Shown here piece by piece: positions 1 to 7,778 of a DNA stretch of 38,242 nucleotides. How positions within the stretch are numbered: position 1 is the stretch's first letter; each line of letters begins with the position of its first letter. The notes beneath the pieces were generated by a model. It searched no databases, had not been told where the DNA came from, and saw only the letters and a program-made list of their open reading frames with translations. Made by a program: the position numbers and the translations under genes. This stretch comes from Actinomycetes bacterium (lineage in GTDB: Bacteria; Actinomycetota; Acidimicrobiia; Acidimicrobiales; RAAP-2): positions 1 to 38,242 of the forward strand of contig JAJYVS010000027.1 in assembly GCA_021791895.1 (NCBI GenBank), written 5' to 3'.

Positions 1-107
1 GGGCCAGCCGGGTCACCGTCATCACCAGGAGGAACGCCCTCCAATCGCAGATCCTGGCCGCGTTCGGGGTGGAAACCAGCGACTGGGACCGGGCGACAAT
101 CGCCTGA
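1..107 (+). CDS. C-terminal end of an unidentified protein (partial)
   Basis: An open frame enters from the left edge (codons start at base 3) and stops at TGA 105-107, giving 34 residues that include ITRRNALQSQILAAFGVETS. The helix-like tail with a '-LQxQILxAFGVxTSxW-' look is reminiscent of the extreme C-terminus of some transposases, but this is too short to assign. From 108 to 251 I see no gene, only spacer up to the end of the S53 peptidase gene, which runs the other way. The frame itself is directly visible; any function is a guess. Confidence 0.3.
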   Translation, partial: ASRVTVITRRNALQSQILAAFGVETSDWDRATIA

Positions 108-251
108 CCAGGGACTATGGCAATTCTGTAGGGGAAACACCCTTCAACCGCGCCACCATCTACCTGGGACTACGCGAAGGGGCCGCCAAAGTCCGGTCAG
201 CCACTCACCATGCAGAGGGTTGGAGGACTCAGCTGGGTCGACCCCTCGGCC

Positions 252-1562
252 TCAGAACCCGCTCAGCGAGCCGTTTGGCGTGCCCATCCCGGTCGGCCCG
301 TCGTAGCCCGTTCCGGCCGTGCAGAGGTAGGCGATGCTCTGGTTCACGTTCCTCCCGTGGCCGGCGCAGGAACCGTTGGACCCGCTCACCACGTCGTACA
401 GACTGAGATTCTCGCTGCCGAACTTGATCGACCCGTTCCCGTAGAGGGCAGTGGCGCCGTCCACGGACGTGTTGGCCAGGCCGTACACGGCCGAGACGAT
501 TTGGGCGGCCACGCTCGTTCCCCCGAAGATCAGCCAACCCGACGTCCCGTAGGAGTCGTAGACGTTGACCCCGGTGTTGGGGTCGGCGTCGGCGGCGATG
601 TCGGCCACCGTTCGGTTGGGACAGCCGGGGTCGGTTTGCCAGGACGGCTTCGCGATGTAGGCCGAGCAACCGCTCCCGGTTCCGCTCCAGACGGTCTGGC
701 TCCACACGGACCCCGAGGACTGCAGTGAGGTGCCGCCCACAGCGACCACCGTCGATGCGGCGGCCGGAAACTCGACCCCGTAGCCGTTGTCGCCGGCAGC
801 CACGGTGACGGCGATGCCGGGGTGGTTGTAGTACAAGGACGCGTAGCTGGCTTCGGTGCTGAACTCCCCGGCGCCGTAGGAGTTCCCGACCGAAGCCGGG
901 CTGAAGCTGGCGGCGGTGTTGACCGCGGTCCCGAGGTCACTGAGATTGGCCGAGTTGGCTTCGACCAACAAGATGTTGCACTTGGGGCAGATCGCCGAGA
1001 CCATGTCGAGGTCGAGCGAGATCTCCTGTCCCCAGCTCGTGTTGCCCGTCGGAAGCGGTGACGTCGCGCCCGACTGGTTCACCTGGGCGAGGCAGGGTTC
1101 CGTCGACGAGGGGTCGCCGAGCGTGCTGCCCGAGACCGTGCACTGGGCGATGCCGCCGAGACCCTCTTGTGTGCTCGTCCGGTAGGCGACGAGGTCGGTG
1201 TAGGCGTTCGGGTCGTTGTAGGCGTCCACGACCGCGACGGTGACGCCAGAACCGTCGTTGGCGGCGGCTGCCGCCAGGCCGTACGCAGCCTGGAGCTGGC
1301 CGGCGTCATAGCTGACCGGGGTGGTGGTGGAGCCCGAACCGGGCTTGTGGCCACTTCCCCCGCTCTTTTCCGGGCTGGTGACGACATGGCGAACGGCATC
1401 GCAGGCGGCGTTGCCGAGCGCAGGGGTACCGCAGACCCGCACGTTCATGTAGCTGAACCCGGTGGATGACGGGGCGGCCTGCGCCGCCGGTGCGGCGAAG
1501 AGCACCTGGGCGGCGGCCACGGCGAGCACTCCTGCGACGACCGGACCCCTCACTCTTCCCAT
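252..1562 (-). CDS. Secreted sedolisin-type serine-carboxyl peptidase (family S53)
   Basis: A 436-residue secreted endopeptidase. Residues 1-29 form a signal peptide (basic start, Ala-rich core, AQA-A cleavage). Mature-domain motifs match sedolisins: E180 and D184 in GQEISLDLD, oxyanion D258 in AAGDNGYG, and nucleophile S350 in GGTSVAAQ. The C-terminal DVVSGSNGSC and GYDGPTGMGTPNG segments resemble the family's calcium-binding end. The large N-terminal prodomain of classical S53 enzymes is missing; only about 90 residues precede the catalytic core, including a Gly/Ser/Thr-rich stretch at 67-81. The ATG follows a GAAGG ribosome-binding site. It is divergent from the GH25-like gene across a 168-bp spacer with a long inverted repeat. 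Family enzymes are usually active at low pH, which would suit an acidic habitat (inference). Confidence 0.9.
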   Translation of the reverse strand: MGRVRGPVVAGVLAVAAAQVLFAAPAAQAAPSSTGFSYMNVRVCGTPALGNAACDAVRHVVTSPEKSGGSGHKPGSGSTTTPVSYDAGQLQAAYGLAAAAANDGSGVTVAVVDAYNDPNAYTDLVAYRTSTQEGLGGIAQCTVSGSTLGDPSSTEPCLAQVNQSGATSPLPTGNTSWGQEISLDLDMVSAICPKCNILLVEANSANLSDLGTAVNTAASFSPASVGNSYGAGEFSTEASYASLYYNHPGIAVTVAAGDNGYGVEFPAAASTVVAVGGTSLQSSGSVWSQTVWSGTGSGCSAYIAKPSWQTDPGCPNRTVADIAADADPNTGVNVYDSYGTSGWLIFGGTSVAAQIVSAVYGLANTSVDGATALYGNGSIKFGSENLSLYDVVSGSNGSCAGHGRNVNQSIAYLCTAGTGYDGPTGMGTPNGSLSGF

Positions 1563-1652
1563 GTGCTCGCCACCTTCCCTTCACCGCTGACACTGCGACG
1601 CAACCGACAAACCTAGGTCAGGGGAGCGAGGGTGCGGACGGATGCCCGTTCC

Positions 1653-1691
1653 ACTGCGGCGATCCGCTCCGGTGCGCGGCATCGCCGCAGT
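1653..1691. promoter_or_regulatory. Long inverted repeat between two divergent secreted-protein genes
   Basis: ACTGCGGCGAT (1653-1663) and ATCGCCGCAGT (1681-1691) are a perfect 11-bp inverted pair around a 17-nt spacer. The spacer can add a further CCGC/GCGG stem (1664-1667 with 1676-1679). A possible -10 for the rightward gene, TACCCT, lies at 1709-1714, so the repeat sits upstream of that promoter. As DNA it could be an operator shared by both genes; as RNA it would fold into a strong hairpin in the leader of the leftward gene. The symmetry is seen directly; the role is inference. Confidence 0.5.
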
Positions 1692-1730
1692 ACAAGTCGG
1701 AAATCCTGTACCCTGGCGTCCCGATAGGGG

Positions 1731-2798
1731 GTGAACCAGGTGGCATGTCGCGCAGTGATTGGACCCTGGGCCCGTCGCGGCCTCGCGGGGCTCTTCGTGG
1801 CCGTGCTCGCGACCGGGATGGCGGCCACGCCGGCCTTCGCCGCCCGGCCGAGCCAGCCCGGCAACGGCGGCGGTAGTGGCGGCAAAGGCGGTAGTAGCGG
1901 TGGCGGAGGAGGTGGTGGTGGGACGTCGACCCCCACCGGAAACGACGTTTCATACCCGCAGTGCGGGAGCAGCCTTCCCTCGAGCCCAGCCTTCGCGATC
2001 GTTGGGGTCAACGACGGGCTTGCCGGCACCCTCAATCCGTGCCTTGGACCGGACCCGAGCTACCCCCAGAGTCAGCTGTACTGGGCCGTATCCGCGTCGA
2101 TCGGTGGCACGAAGCAGCCCAACGCTTCCCTCTACGTGAACACGGCCGACCCCGGCAACGTCTACAACGGCACAGTCATCGCCGATTGGCCCACGAGCGA
2201 TTACCTGCCGGGGACCCAGACATTGATCTCGAATGGGACCGGATCCTCGTGTTCGACGACGACAGTCACGATCAATGGCCAGAGCTACACGGTCGGCGAT
2301 CTCTCGAGTGCCTGCGCCTGGCAGTACGGCTACAACAAGGCCGTTCAGGATGCGGGCTGGCTGACGGCCGCGGCGAATGGCATCAATGGGTTGGAGTCTT
2401 CGGTTGTCGTTCCGAACGCGGCGGGCAACTACTCATGGTGGCTCGACGTGGAGACCGCGAACACCTGGCAGTCCGGGGCCACGGGACTGGCGATGAACGT
2501 CGCCGACCTTCAGGGCATGGTCGCGGGTCTCGAGGCTTCAGGGGTTGCGCTTCCGGCGGGCTCCACTATTCCACCTATCGGCGTGTACTCCACCTCGGCG
2601 CAGTGGAACACCATCACCGGTACGCCATCTTCCGTGGGACTGGGATCGCTCTACCAGCTGGCGAACTGGATCCCCGGTGCACGGAGCTTGTCGGGCGCCG
2701 AGTCGAACTGCGCACAAGCGTCCTTCACCCGTGGCACAGTCACCGTTACGCAGTGGTTCGCGAAGCCGATCGACGCCGACTACTCCTGCATCGGGTAA
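1731..2798 (+). CDS. Secreted GH25-like TIM-barrel protein with Gly-rich linker
   Basis: A 355-residue exported protein starting at GTG 1731, directly after a GATAGGGG ribosome-binding site. Residues 1-38 are a signal peptide (charged start, hydrophobic segment 18-32, AFA-A cleavage). Residues about 44-66 are an almost pure Gly/Ser linker. The rest looks like a glycoside hydrolase 25-like barrel: NDVSYPQCG with D72, WWLDVE with D239 and E241 (the DxE pair used by GH25 lysozymes), GVYSTSAQW, and a final DADYSC segment. GH25 enzymes cut peptidoglycan, but this actinobacterial subfamily is uncharacterised, so wall hydrolysis is a hypothesis. Several Cys pairs fit an extracellular fold. Its stop lies 1 nt from the end of the convergent pseudogene. 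Confidence 0.78.
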   Translation: MNQVACRAVIGPWARRGLAGLFVAVLATGMAATPAFAARPSQPGNGGGSGGKGGSSGGGGGGGGTSTPTGNDVSYPQCGSSLPSSPAFAIVGVNDGLAGTLNPCLGPDPSYPQSQLYWAVSASIGGTKQPNASLYVNTADPGNVYNGTVIADWPTSDYLPGTQTLISNGTGSSCSTTTVTINGQSYTVGDLSSACAWQYGYNKAVQDAGWLTAAANGINGLESSVVVPNAAGNYSWWLDVETANTWQSGATGLAMNVADLQGMVAGLEASGVALPAGSTIPPIGVYSTSAQWNTITGTPSSVGLGSLYQLANWIPGARSLSGAESNCAQASFTRGTVTVTQWFAKPIDADYSCIG

Positions 2799-2799
2799 G

Positions 2800-3498
2800 T
2801 CAGCTCGTTGAGCCGCTGACATCGGCGTGGCTGTGGAAGGTCGGGACCGGCGCTCCCGCCGGGGGCACGATCGGCACCCGGCCCGAGATCGTCGTCCCCC
2901 GGCCAACGGTCGAGTCGACCTTGAGGGTCCCGCCGACCGCGCCGACCCGGTCTCCCATGTTCACGAAGCCGGCCCCTTTTGCCCGCCGTACCTGACGGGT
3001 CGAACCCCGGTGTCCGAGACCTCGAAGAACAGGCGCTCGCCGTCTTCCCAGACCCTGACCGTAACAGCCGCGCCGTCTCCCGCGTGTTTGCCCGCGTTCT
3101 GCAGCGCCTCCATGCAGCAGAAGTAGGCGGCCGCCTCGGTCTCGGGCGAGTACCGGGAGAGGCCGGTGGCCACGACCTCGGTCGGAGATGGCGTACTCGG
3201 GCTCGTCGAACTGCGAGAGCACGACGATGCCGGTCCCCGGATGGCGCTTGCGGATCTCGTGGGCGGCGTTGATTCCTTCGCGACGGAAGGCGGGCGGCAT
3301 GCGGATGTCGGTGACGACCACCTGGGACCCGCACGCTCCGGCACCGGCCACGAGCTCGTCGTAGTCGGCCGCCGTTCCCACGACCGCGATGTCGGGTTCC
3401 CGCGAGAGGAGTGCCTGAACCCCGGCGCGCACGATGAGGTTGTCGTCGGCCAAATAGACGGTGATCGCCTGGGCGCCCCCTCCGGCTGCTCCGGGCAC
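2800..3498 (-). pseudogene. Chimeric remnant: response-regulator receiver joined to histidine-kinase C-terminus
   Basis: Residues about 12-105 read as a NarL-type receiver: acidic pair in YLADDN, phospho-acceptor Asp in VVVTDIRMPP, and the Thr/Ser position in VVLSQFDEPEYA. The normal YLLK lysine region and the whole DNA-binding half are absent. From about 3180 downward the sequence switches to the end of a histidine kinase: RYSPETEAAAYFCCMEALQN with N-box EALQNAGKH, then VSDTG, GFDPSGTAGK and GAGFVNMGDRVGAVGG, ending GRGTTISGRVPI. These kinase pieces lie in three different frames, so at least three indels occur within about 190 bp. The open frame listed is continuous but mistranslates the middle. 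The GTG start is 1 nt after the stop of the upstream cNMP-binding gene, implying a former operon. It is unlikely to work as either protein. Confidence 0.72.
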
Positions 3499-3499
3499 C

Positions 3500-4523
3500 T
3501 CAGGCCCGCTCCTCCCGCCGGTGGCCCGAGCTCAGCTCGACCAGCGCGTCGCGGTCGATCTCCCCGGCGCCGGCAACCGCGAGCTTGCAGTCGGTGACGG
3601 CACGCACCGTCGAGGTCCGCGTCCCCGCCCGAGGAGCGCCCGCTCGCAGTGCATGGACCCCGGTCCGTACTCGGCGTGGGCCTTGCCGTCGACCTCGATA
3701 CGGACCAGCCCGTCGAGGACCAAGAACAGTTCGTCACCGTTCTCGCCCTGTTCGGTGATGGTCGCACCCTTCTTTGCGGATCCGGGGTTTCGCCGTGCCG
3801 TGCATCAGCGCCACCGAGAGCTGGCATTCGAGCGCCGACTCGACTTCGGTCGTGAACGCCGGGGAGTCACGTTCCCCCCAGGGGCTGTGCTTGCCGAAGG
3901 CCCGTCGGTACCAGCGGGAGAAGTCGATGACCCCGCTCTTGGAGATCAACTGGCCGCCGGTGCCGTAGACCCTGTGGCGGGGGAACGGGCTCGCACCGGT
4001 CATCTGCTCGGTGACCGTGCCGTCGGTCCGGATGGTGAGCGACAGGGTGGTCCAGGCGAGCGGCGCGGCGATCTGGACGAAGGGCGGGTGCAGCACCCGC
4101 CGTGGCGCCGGCACCCCGGTCCGGCCGCCGGCGGTCTGGGTGAAGGTCACCTCGGTCTCGCCCACCACAGCGGCCGGACGGAGGTCCGAGAGCGCCACTG
4201 CCTCGAAGGTCGTCTGCTTCGGGCCGATCCGCAAGGTGGTCGCGCCGATCATGCCGCCACCGGACTGGCCGTGGCCGACGATCCTGCCGTCCTCAACCTC
4301 GATCCAGCCCCGGAGCCGGTTGGCGAAGCGAAAGCGGTCGGCGGCCCTAATACCTCGAGATCGCCGACCACGTCCGGCGGGGCCTGGTCGTAGTGGGCGA
4401 TCCCGACCCCGAAAGGGAGCTTGGCCCCGAGGCCGAGATCGCCTCGGAGGGGATCCACGAGATGGAGGTCACCTCGGCCTCGATGCGGGTGGGCCCCCTC
4501 CTCACCATGTCGGGCTGAGTCAT
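3500..4523 (-). pseudogene. Cyclic-nucleotide-binding-domain protein, multiply frameshifted
   Basis: The start is ATG 4521-4523 (MTQPDMVRRGPTRIEAEV) behind a GGGGGACA ribosome-binding site. The following family-like text is spread over several frames: GLGAKLPFGVGIAHYDQAPP, then AADRFRFANRLRGWIEVEDG, a long open stretch from 4252 to about 3780 (GGRTGVPAPRRV, HPPFVQIAAPLAWTT, YRRAFGKHSPWGERDSPAF), then ELFLVLDGLVRIEVDG and EYGPGSMHCERALLG, and finally ELSSGHRREERA before TGA at 3500. The last third is a cNMP-binding fold (the FLVLDG...VEVDG and GERALLGG phosphate-cassette region). About four or five indels are needed to restore it. It is upstream of, and almost contiguous with, the receiver/kinase remnant, so the whole signalling locus looks decayed. 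Confidence 0.72.
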
Positions 4524-4596
4524 ATCTGTCCCCCAAGACGCAACGACGGTTGCCGTTGGCAGAACCGTACGGTCCCAAGGCGGGGAGGGAAGGGTA

Positions 4597-4620
4597 TGCC
4601 CCGTGTCCGACCGGGGGGCA
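4597..4620 (-). terminator. GC-rich hairpin after the FAD oxidoreductase gene
   Basis: TGCCCC (4597-4602) pairs with GGGGCA (4615-4620) around a 12-nt loop. It lies 24 nt past the stop codon of the leftward oxidoreductase gene and upstream of the cNMP-binding pseudogene. There is no U-tract, so termination is only suggested by position. Confidence 0.25.
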
Positions 4621-4643
4621 GGCACCACCGCTCCAAGCCCTGA

Positions 4644-6089
4644 TCACGGCGTCGCGTAAGCGTCTAAATTTAGGCCCCCCCGCAGGTCGGCCAGCGCCGT
4701 CCTCGCCGCCCACATGCCGCACATCCCGTGGACGCCGCCGCCGGGCGGGGTGGAGGCCGAGCACAGGTAGACGCCCTCGAGCGGTGTCCGGTACGGGTTC
4801 CAGCGCGCCGTCGGCCGCAGGAGCGTCTGGCGGAGGTCCGCCGCCCCACCGTTGATGTCGCCACCGACGTAGTTGGGGTTGTACGCCTCGAGGTCGGCAG
4901 CGGTCATCGTCGACCGGGCGAGGACCAGGTCGCTGAAGCCCGGCGCGAACCGCTCGATCTGCGCCTCGATCTCCGCGGTCATGTCCCGAGTCGATCCCTG
5001 GGGCACGTGGCAGTAGCCCCACAGGGTGTGTCGGCCCTCGGGGGCGCGGCCGGGGTCCACCACCCCCGGCTGGGCCACCAGCACGAACGGTCGATCGGCG
5101 TGGCGCCCGGCCACGACCGCCGCCTCGCTCCGGGCCACCTCCTCGTAGGTCCCCCCCACATGCACCGTCCCGGCCCCCCGACAGGCCTCGGCCTCCCAGG
5201 GAACCGGTCCGGACAGCGCCCAGTCCACCTTGCACACGCCCGGCCCGTAGCGGAACCGCTCGAAGGACCGGCGAGCGCGACCGTCGAGCCGGTGCGCGGC
5301 CAAGTCGAGGAACTGTCGTGGCGAGACGTCGAGCAGGAGCGCCCGCGCGTCGGGGAGCTCGTCGATACGACGCACCCAGGTCCCGGTGTGCATGCGGCCG
5401 CCGAGCGAGCGGAGCTCGGCGCAGAGCGCGTCGACCACCCGGGCGCTCCCTCCGGCCACGACCGGCCAGCCCAACGCATGGGCGACCGCCACGAAGAGGA
5501 GGCCGAAGGACGCCGACAACGGGGCAGAGAGCGAGAGCATCGAATGGGCCGAGGCCCCGGCCACGATCGCCCGCGCTTCGTCGGTCTTGAAGCGGGCGGC
5601 GAGGCGGCCGGCGGGGAGGAGCCCCCGCAGCCCGAAGCGGGCCATCGCGAGCGGGTGGGCGGGGAACGAACGCAACGGGGCCAGGACCTCGGGCAGCACC
5701 TTGTCGAGGTCCCGCACGAGCGGGGCGAACAGCGAACGGTAGCGGCGGGCGTCGCGCCCGAGCGCGTCGGCGCTGTCCGCGACCGAGAGGCGGACCGCTC
5801 CCGCCCGGCCGCCCTCGAGCGGATGGGCGAAGGCGACGGGGGGCATGCACAGCTCGACGCCGTGCGCCTCGAGATCGATCTCTGAGAAGAACGGGGAGGC
5901 GACGAGGAGCGGGTGAACTGCGGAGCAGACGTCGTGACGGAAGCCGGGGAGGGTCAGCTCCGCCGTCCGACAGCCGCCCCCCGGCTCCTCGGCACCCTCG
6001 AACACCTCGACCGCGAGGCCCGCTCTCGCCAGGACTACGGCGGCAGCGAGTCCGTTGGGACCCGAGCCGACCACGCAGACGTCGGGCAC
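4644..6089 (-). CDS. FAD-dependent oxidoreductase, phytoene-desaturase (CrtI)-like
   Basis: A 481-residue amine-oxidase/CrtI-type flavoprotein. The N-terminus has the dinucleotide-binding loop VVGSGPNGLAAA (G8, G10, G13), followed by VEVFEGAEEPGGGCRT, where the Glu after the second strand would hold the FAD ribose. The C-terminus has the matching FAD motif GVYLCSASTPPGGGVHGMCG. I chose GTG 6087-6089 because the Rossmann strand begins at once; the open frame extends far upstream, but that part does not look like protein. TACGAT at 6098-6103 (minus strand) is 8 nt before the GTG, so the mRNA may be leaderless. Relatives desaturate carotenoids or oxidise other lipids; no carotenoid genes are nearby, so the substrate is unknown. 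It is divergent from the phosphatase-family gene. Confidence 0.85.
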   Translation of the reverse strand: MPDVCVVGSGPNGLAAAVVLARAGLAVEVFEGAEEPGGGCRTAELTLPGFRHDVCSAVHPLLVASPFFSEIDLEAHGVELCMPPVAFAHPLEGGRAGAVRLSVADSADALGRDARRYRSLFAPLVRDLDKVLPEVLAPLRSFPAHPLAMARFGLRGLLPAGRLAARFKTDEARAIVAGASAHSMLSLSAPLSASFGLLFVAVAHALGWPVVAGGSARVVDALCAELRSLGGRMHTGTWVRRIDELPDARALLLDVSPRQFLDLAAHRLDGRARRSFERFRYGPGVCKVDWALSGPVPWEAEACRGAGTVHVGGTYEEVARSEAAVVAGRHADRPFVLVAQPGVVDPGRAPEGRHTLWGYCHVPQGSTRDMTAEIEAQIERFAPGFSDLVLARSTMTAADLEAYNPNYVGGDINGGAADLRQTLLRPTARWNPYRTPLEGVYLCSASTPPGGGVHGMCGMWAARTALADLRGGLNLDAYATP

Positions 6090-6097
6090 GGCCGCGG

Positions 6098-6103
6098 ATC
6101 GTA
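6098..6103 (-). promoter_or_regulatory. Probable -10 element of the FAD oxidoreductase gene
   Basis: TACGAT on the minus strand, followed by 8 nt and GTG. The same hexamer and spacing precede the ParB-like gene at 13261. No ribosome-binding site is evident. Confidence 0.35.
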
Positions 6104-6191
6104 GTGCTGGACCGAAGTCCGGGTCGGGGTGAAGTCCACGTGACGACTGCGACGACCACCGGTCACCCGCTCCTGTGGCGGGCCCGTTGCC

Positions 6192-6197
6192 TACGCT
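6192..6197 (+). promoter_or_regulatory. Probable -10 element giving a leaderless mRNA for the phosphatase-family gene
   Basis: TACGCT, then 6 nt, then ATG 6204. No ribosome-binding site lies in between. Identical hexamer and spacing precede imuA' (7767-7772). Confidence 0.42.
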
Positions 6198-6203
6198 GCG
6201 TTC

Positions 6204-7688
6204 ATGAGCGCTCTTTCCCCGGCGACGCCGGACCGACGCGACCGCGCGCTCGAGGTGTTGTTGGCACGGGACCTCGAGCCCATCGTCGACATGGTCGGCT
6301 GGTCGCCGGCGCCCGACCTCTACGAGGTCGCCTCGGCCGACGGGTCGGTCCGCTTCCGGCGGGAGGCCGGGCGGGCCGACGCGTTCGTCGTCGAGGCCGT
6401 CGCCGGCAAGAACCCGCTCGCCCTCCAGGACCAGACCCACTTCGTCGGGCTGGGGGCCGAGCGGGCGACGCCGCATCCCCGCCGGGACCAGAACAGCTAC
6501 CCCAACGGGTTCGAGCAGTTCGCCCAGCTCTTCGACCACCCCTCGGCGCCGGATCTCTGCGTGATCCACAGCGCCTCGCACTACTGGGGCGACCAGGGCG
6601 GACACCTAGGCGAGCACGGGTCGCTCGGTGTCGTCCAGGCCCGGGCACCGTTCATCGTCGCCGGCGCCGGGGTGGCCAAGCTCGGCATGGTCGAGCTCGG
6701 CTGCCGGCTGATCGACGTCGCCCCGACCGTGCTCGGCCTCCTCGGTGTCGTCCCGGCCGACGGCCGCCTGCTCTCGGCGCAGGACGGGGTCGTCGTCGAA
6801 CCGGTCCTCGGCGAGCCTGGCGCGGCGCGGCACCTGATCGGCTTGTTGTGGGACGGTGCCAACGCCAACGTGCTCTACGACCTGGCCCGGCGTGGAGTGG
6901 CCCCCAACGTCGCCCGGCTGATCGCCGACGGCACCACCTTGCGTCACGGCGCGCTGGCTTCCCTGCCGACGGTGACCCTCGCCAACCACACCGGGATCCT
7001 GACCGGCGCCCACCCCGGACACCACGGCATCCTCCACAACGCGTGGGTCGACCGGGCGAGCGGCCAACAGGTCGTCACCAACTCCCCGAGCACCTGGGCC
7101 ACGTCGATGCAGTGGCTCAATCCGACAGTCGAGACCCTGCACCACGCGGTGAAGCGCCGCATTCCCGGCGCGAGGACCGCGTCGATCAACGAGCCGTGCG
7201 ACGCCGGGGCCGACTACTCGACCTTCGGGCTCGTGCGCAACGGTGAGCGCCCGATGCCGCCGCCGGGGCCCGACGACCTCCCCGATGCGACCGCCCGCTT
7301 CGTCCGTCCGCACAAGGACTACCGCTGGGCGTCGCGAACCGACCACAGCGCGGTGGACCAGTTCCTCGGGGTCTGGGGGGGCGACGCCGTCCCGCCCGCC
7401 TTCACGTGGGTCAACTTCACCCTGACCGACTCGGCATTCCATGAGGGGGGGCCGTACTCGGAGATGGCGGAGTCGGCGGTGCGCGACAGCGACGCCCGCC
7501 TGGGGAGGATCCTGGAGGCGGTCGAGCGGGCGGGGGTCTTCGAGGACTGCGCCTTCTTCTTGGTGGCCGACCACGGGATGGAGGAGTCCGACCCCGAGGT
7601 CGGGGGCGACTGGGACCGGGCGCTCGCCGAGGCCGGGGTGCCGTGTCGCGACGAGGGGTACGGGTTCTTGTACCTCACCGGCGGGTGA
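6204..7688 (+). CDS. Alkaline-phosphatase/NPP-superfamily protein with permuted motif order
   Basis: A 494-residue predicted phosphodiesterase or phosphatase with no signal peptide. The second half holds a typical NPP core: metal ligand D217 (LLWDGAN), nucleophile T258 (PTVTLANHTGILTG, then HPGHHGI), D409 and H413 (DSAFH), and D456-H457 (VADHGME). The protein stops about 38 residues after the DHG motif, before the usual last His ligand. A segment like that missing end is in the first half: GEHGSLG with H138, APFIVAGAGV and IDVAPTVLGLLGV. The conventional C-terminal part therefore precedes the N-terminal part, as in a circular permutation; two tandem domains with one truncated is the alternative. 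Substrate unknown. Start ATG 6204 fits the -10 at 6192. Confidence 0.82.
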   Translation: MSALSPATPDRRDRALEVLLARDLEPIVDMVGWSPAPDLYEVASADGSVRFRREAGRADAFVVEAVAGKNPLALQDQTHFVGLGAERATPHPRRDQNSYPNGFEQFAQLFDHPSAPDLCVIHSASHYWGDQGGHLGEHGSLGVVQARAPFIVAGAGVAKLGMVELGCRLIDVAPTVLGLLGVVPADGRLLSAQDGVVVEPVLGEPGAARHLIGLLWDGANANVLYDLARRGVAPNVARLIADGTTLRHGALASLPTVTLANHTGILTGAHPGHHGILHNAWVDRASGQQVVTNSPSTWATSMQWLNPTVETLHHAVKRRIPGARTASINEPCDAGADYSTFGLVRNGERPMPPPGPDDLPDATARFVRPHKDYRWASRTDHSAVDQFLGVWGGDAVPPAFTWVNFTLTDSAFHEGGPYSEMAESAVRDSDARLGRILEAVERAGVFEDCAFFLVADHGMEESDPEVGGDWDRALAEAGVPCRDEGYGFLYLTGG

Positions 7689-7749
7689 GCTCGAGCGGTC
7701 GGCCAGCGGCCGGGTAGCCGTCCCCGCCAGGGCAGCTTGCCAATTGGAA

Positions 7750-7767
7750 AGCGAACATATGTTCGCT
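7750..7767. promoter_or_regulatory. LexA (SOS) box of the mutasome operon
   Basis: AGCGAACATATGTTCGCT is a perfect 18-bp palindrome containing CGAAC-N4-GTTCG, the LexA operator form known from mycobacteria and other actinobacteria. It abuts the probable -10 (7767-7772) of imuA', so bound LexA would block RNA polymerase. DNA damage would then induce imuA'-imuB-dnaE2. Confidence 0.87.
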
Positions 7768-7772
7768 ACGCT
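7767..7772 (+). promoter_or_regulatory. Probable -10 element of the imuA'-imuB-dnaE2 operon
   Basis: TACGCT overlaps the last base of the LexA palindrome and is followed by 6 nt and GTG 7779, suggesting a leaderless transcript starting at the initiation codon. Confidence 0.45.
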
Positions 7773-7778
7773 TCCGAG

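Noticed and set aside
1..107. Calling the left-edge fragment an insertion-sequence transposase
   Set aside because: Only 34 residues are visible and no terminal inverted repeat or target duplication could be recognised in 108-251.
4249..6159. A 636-codon minus-strand frame overlapping the FAD oxidoreductase
   Set aside because: Wrong frame of the oxidoreductase for most of its length; only its last stretch carries real text, from the frameshifted cNMP-binding gene.
7737..7778. Upstream start for imuA' at 7737
   Set aside because: It would place the LexA operator and -10 inside the coding region; GTG 7779 fits the promoter geometry.
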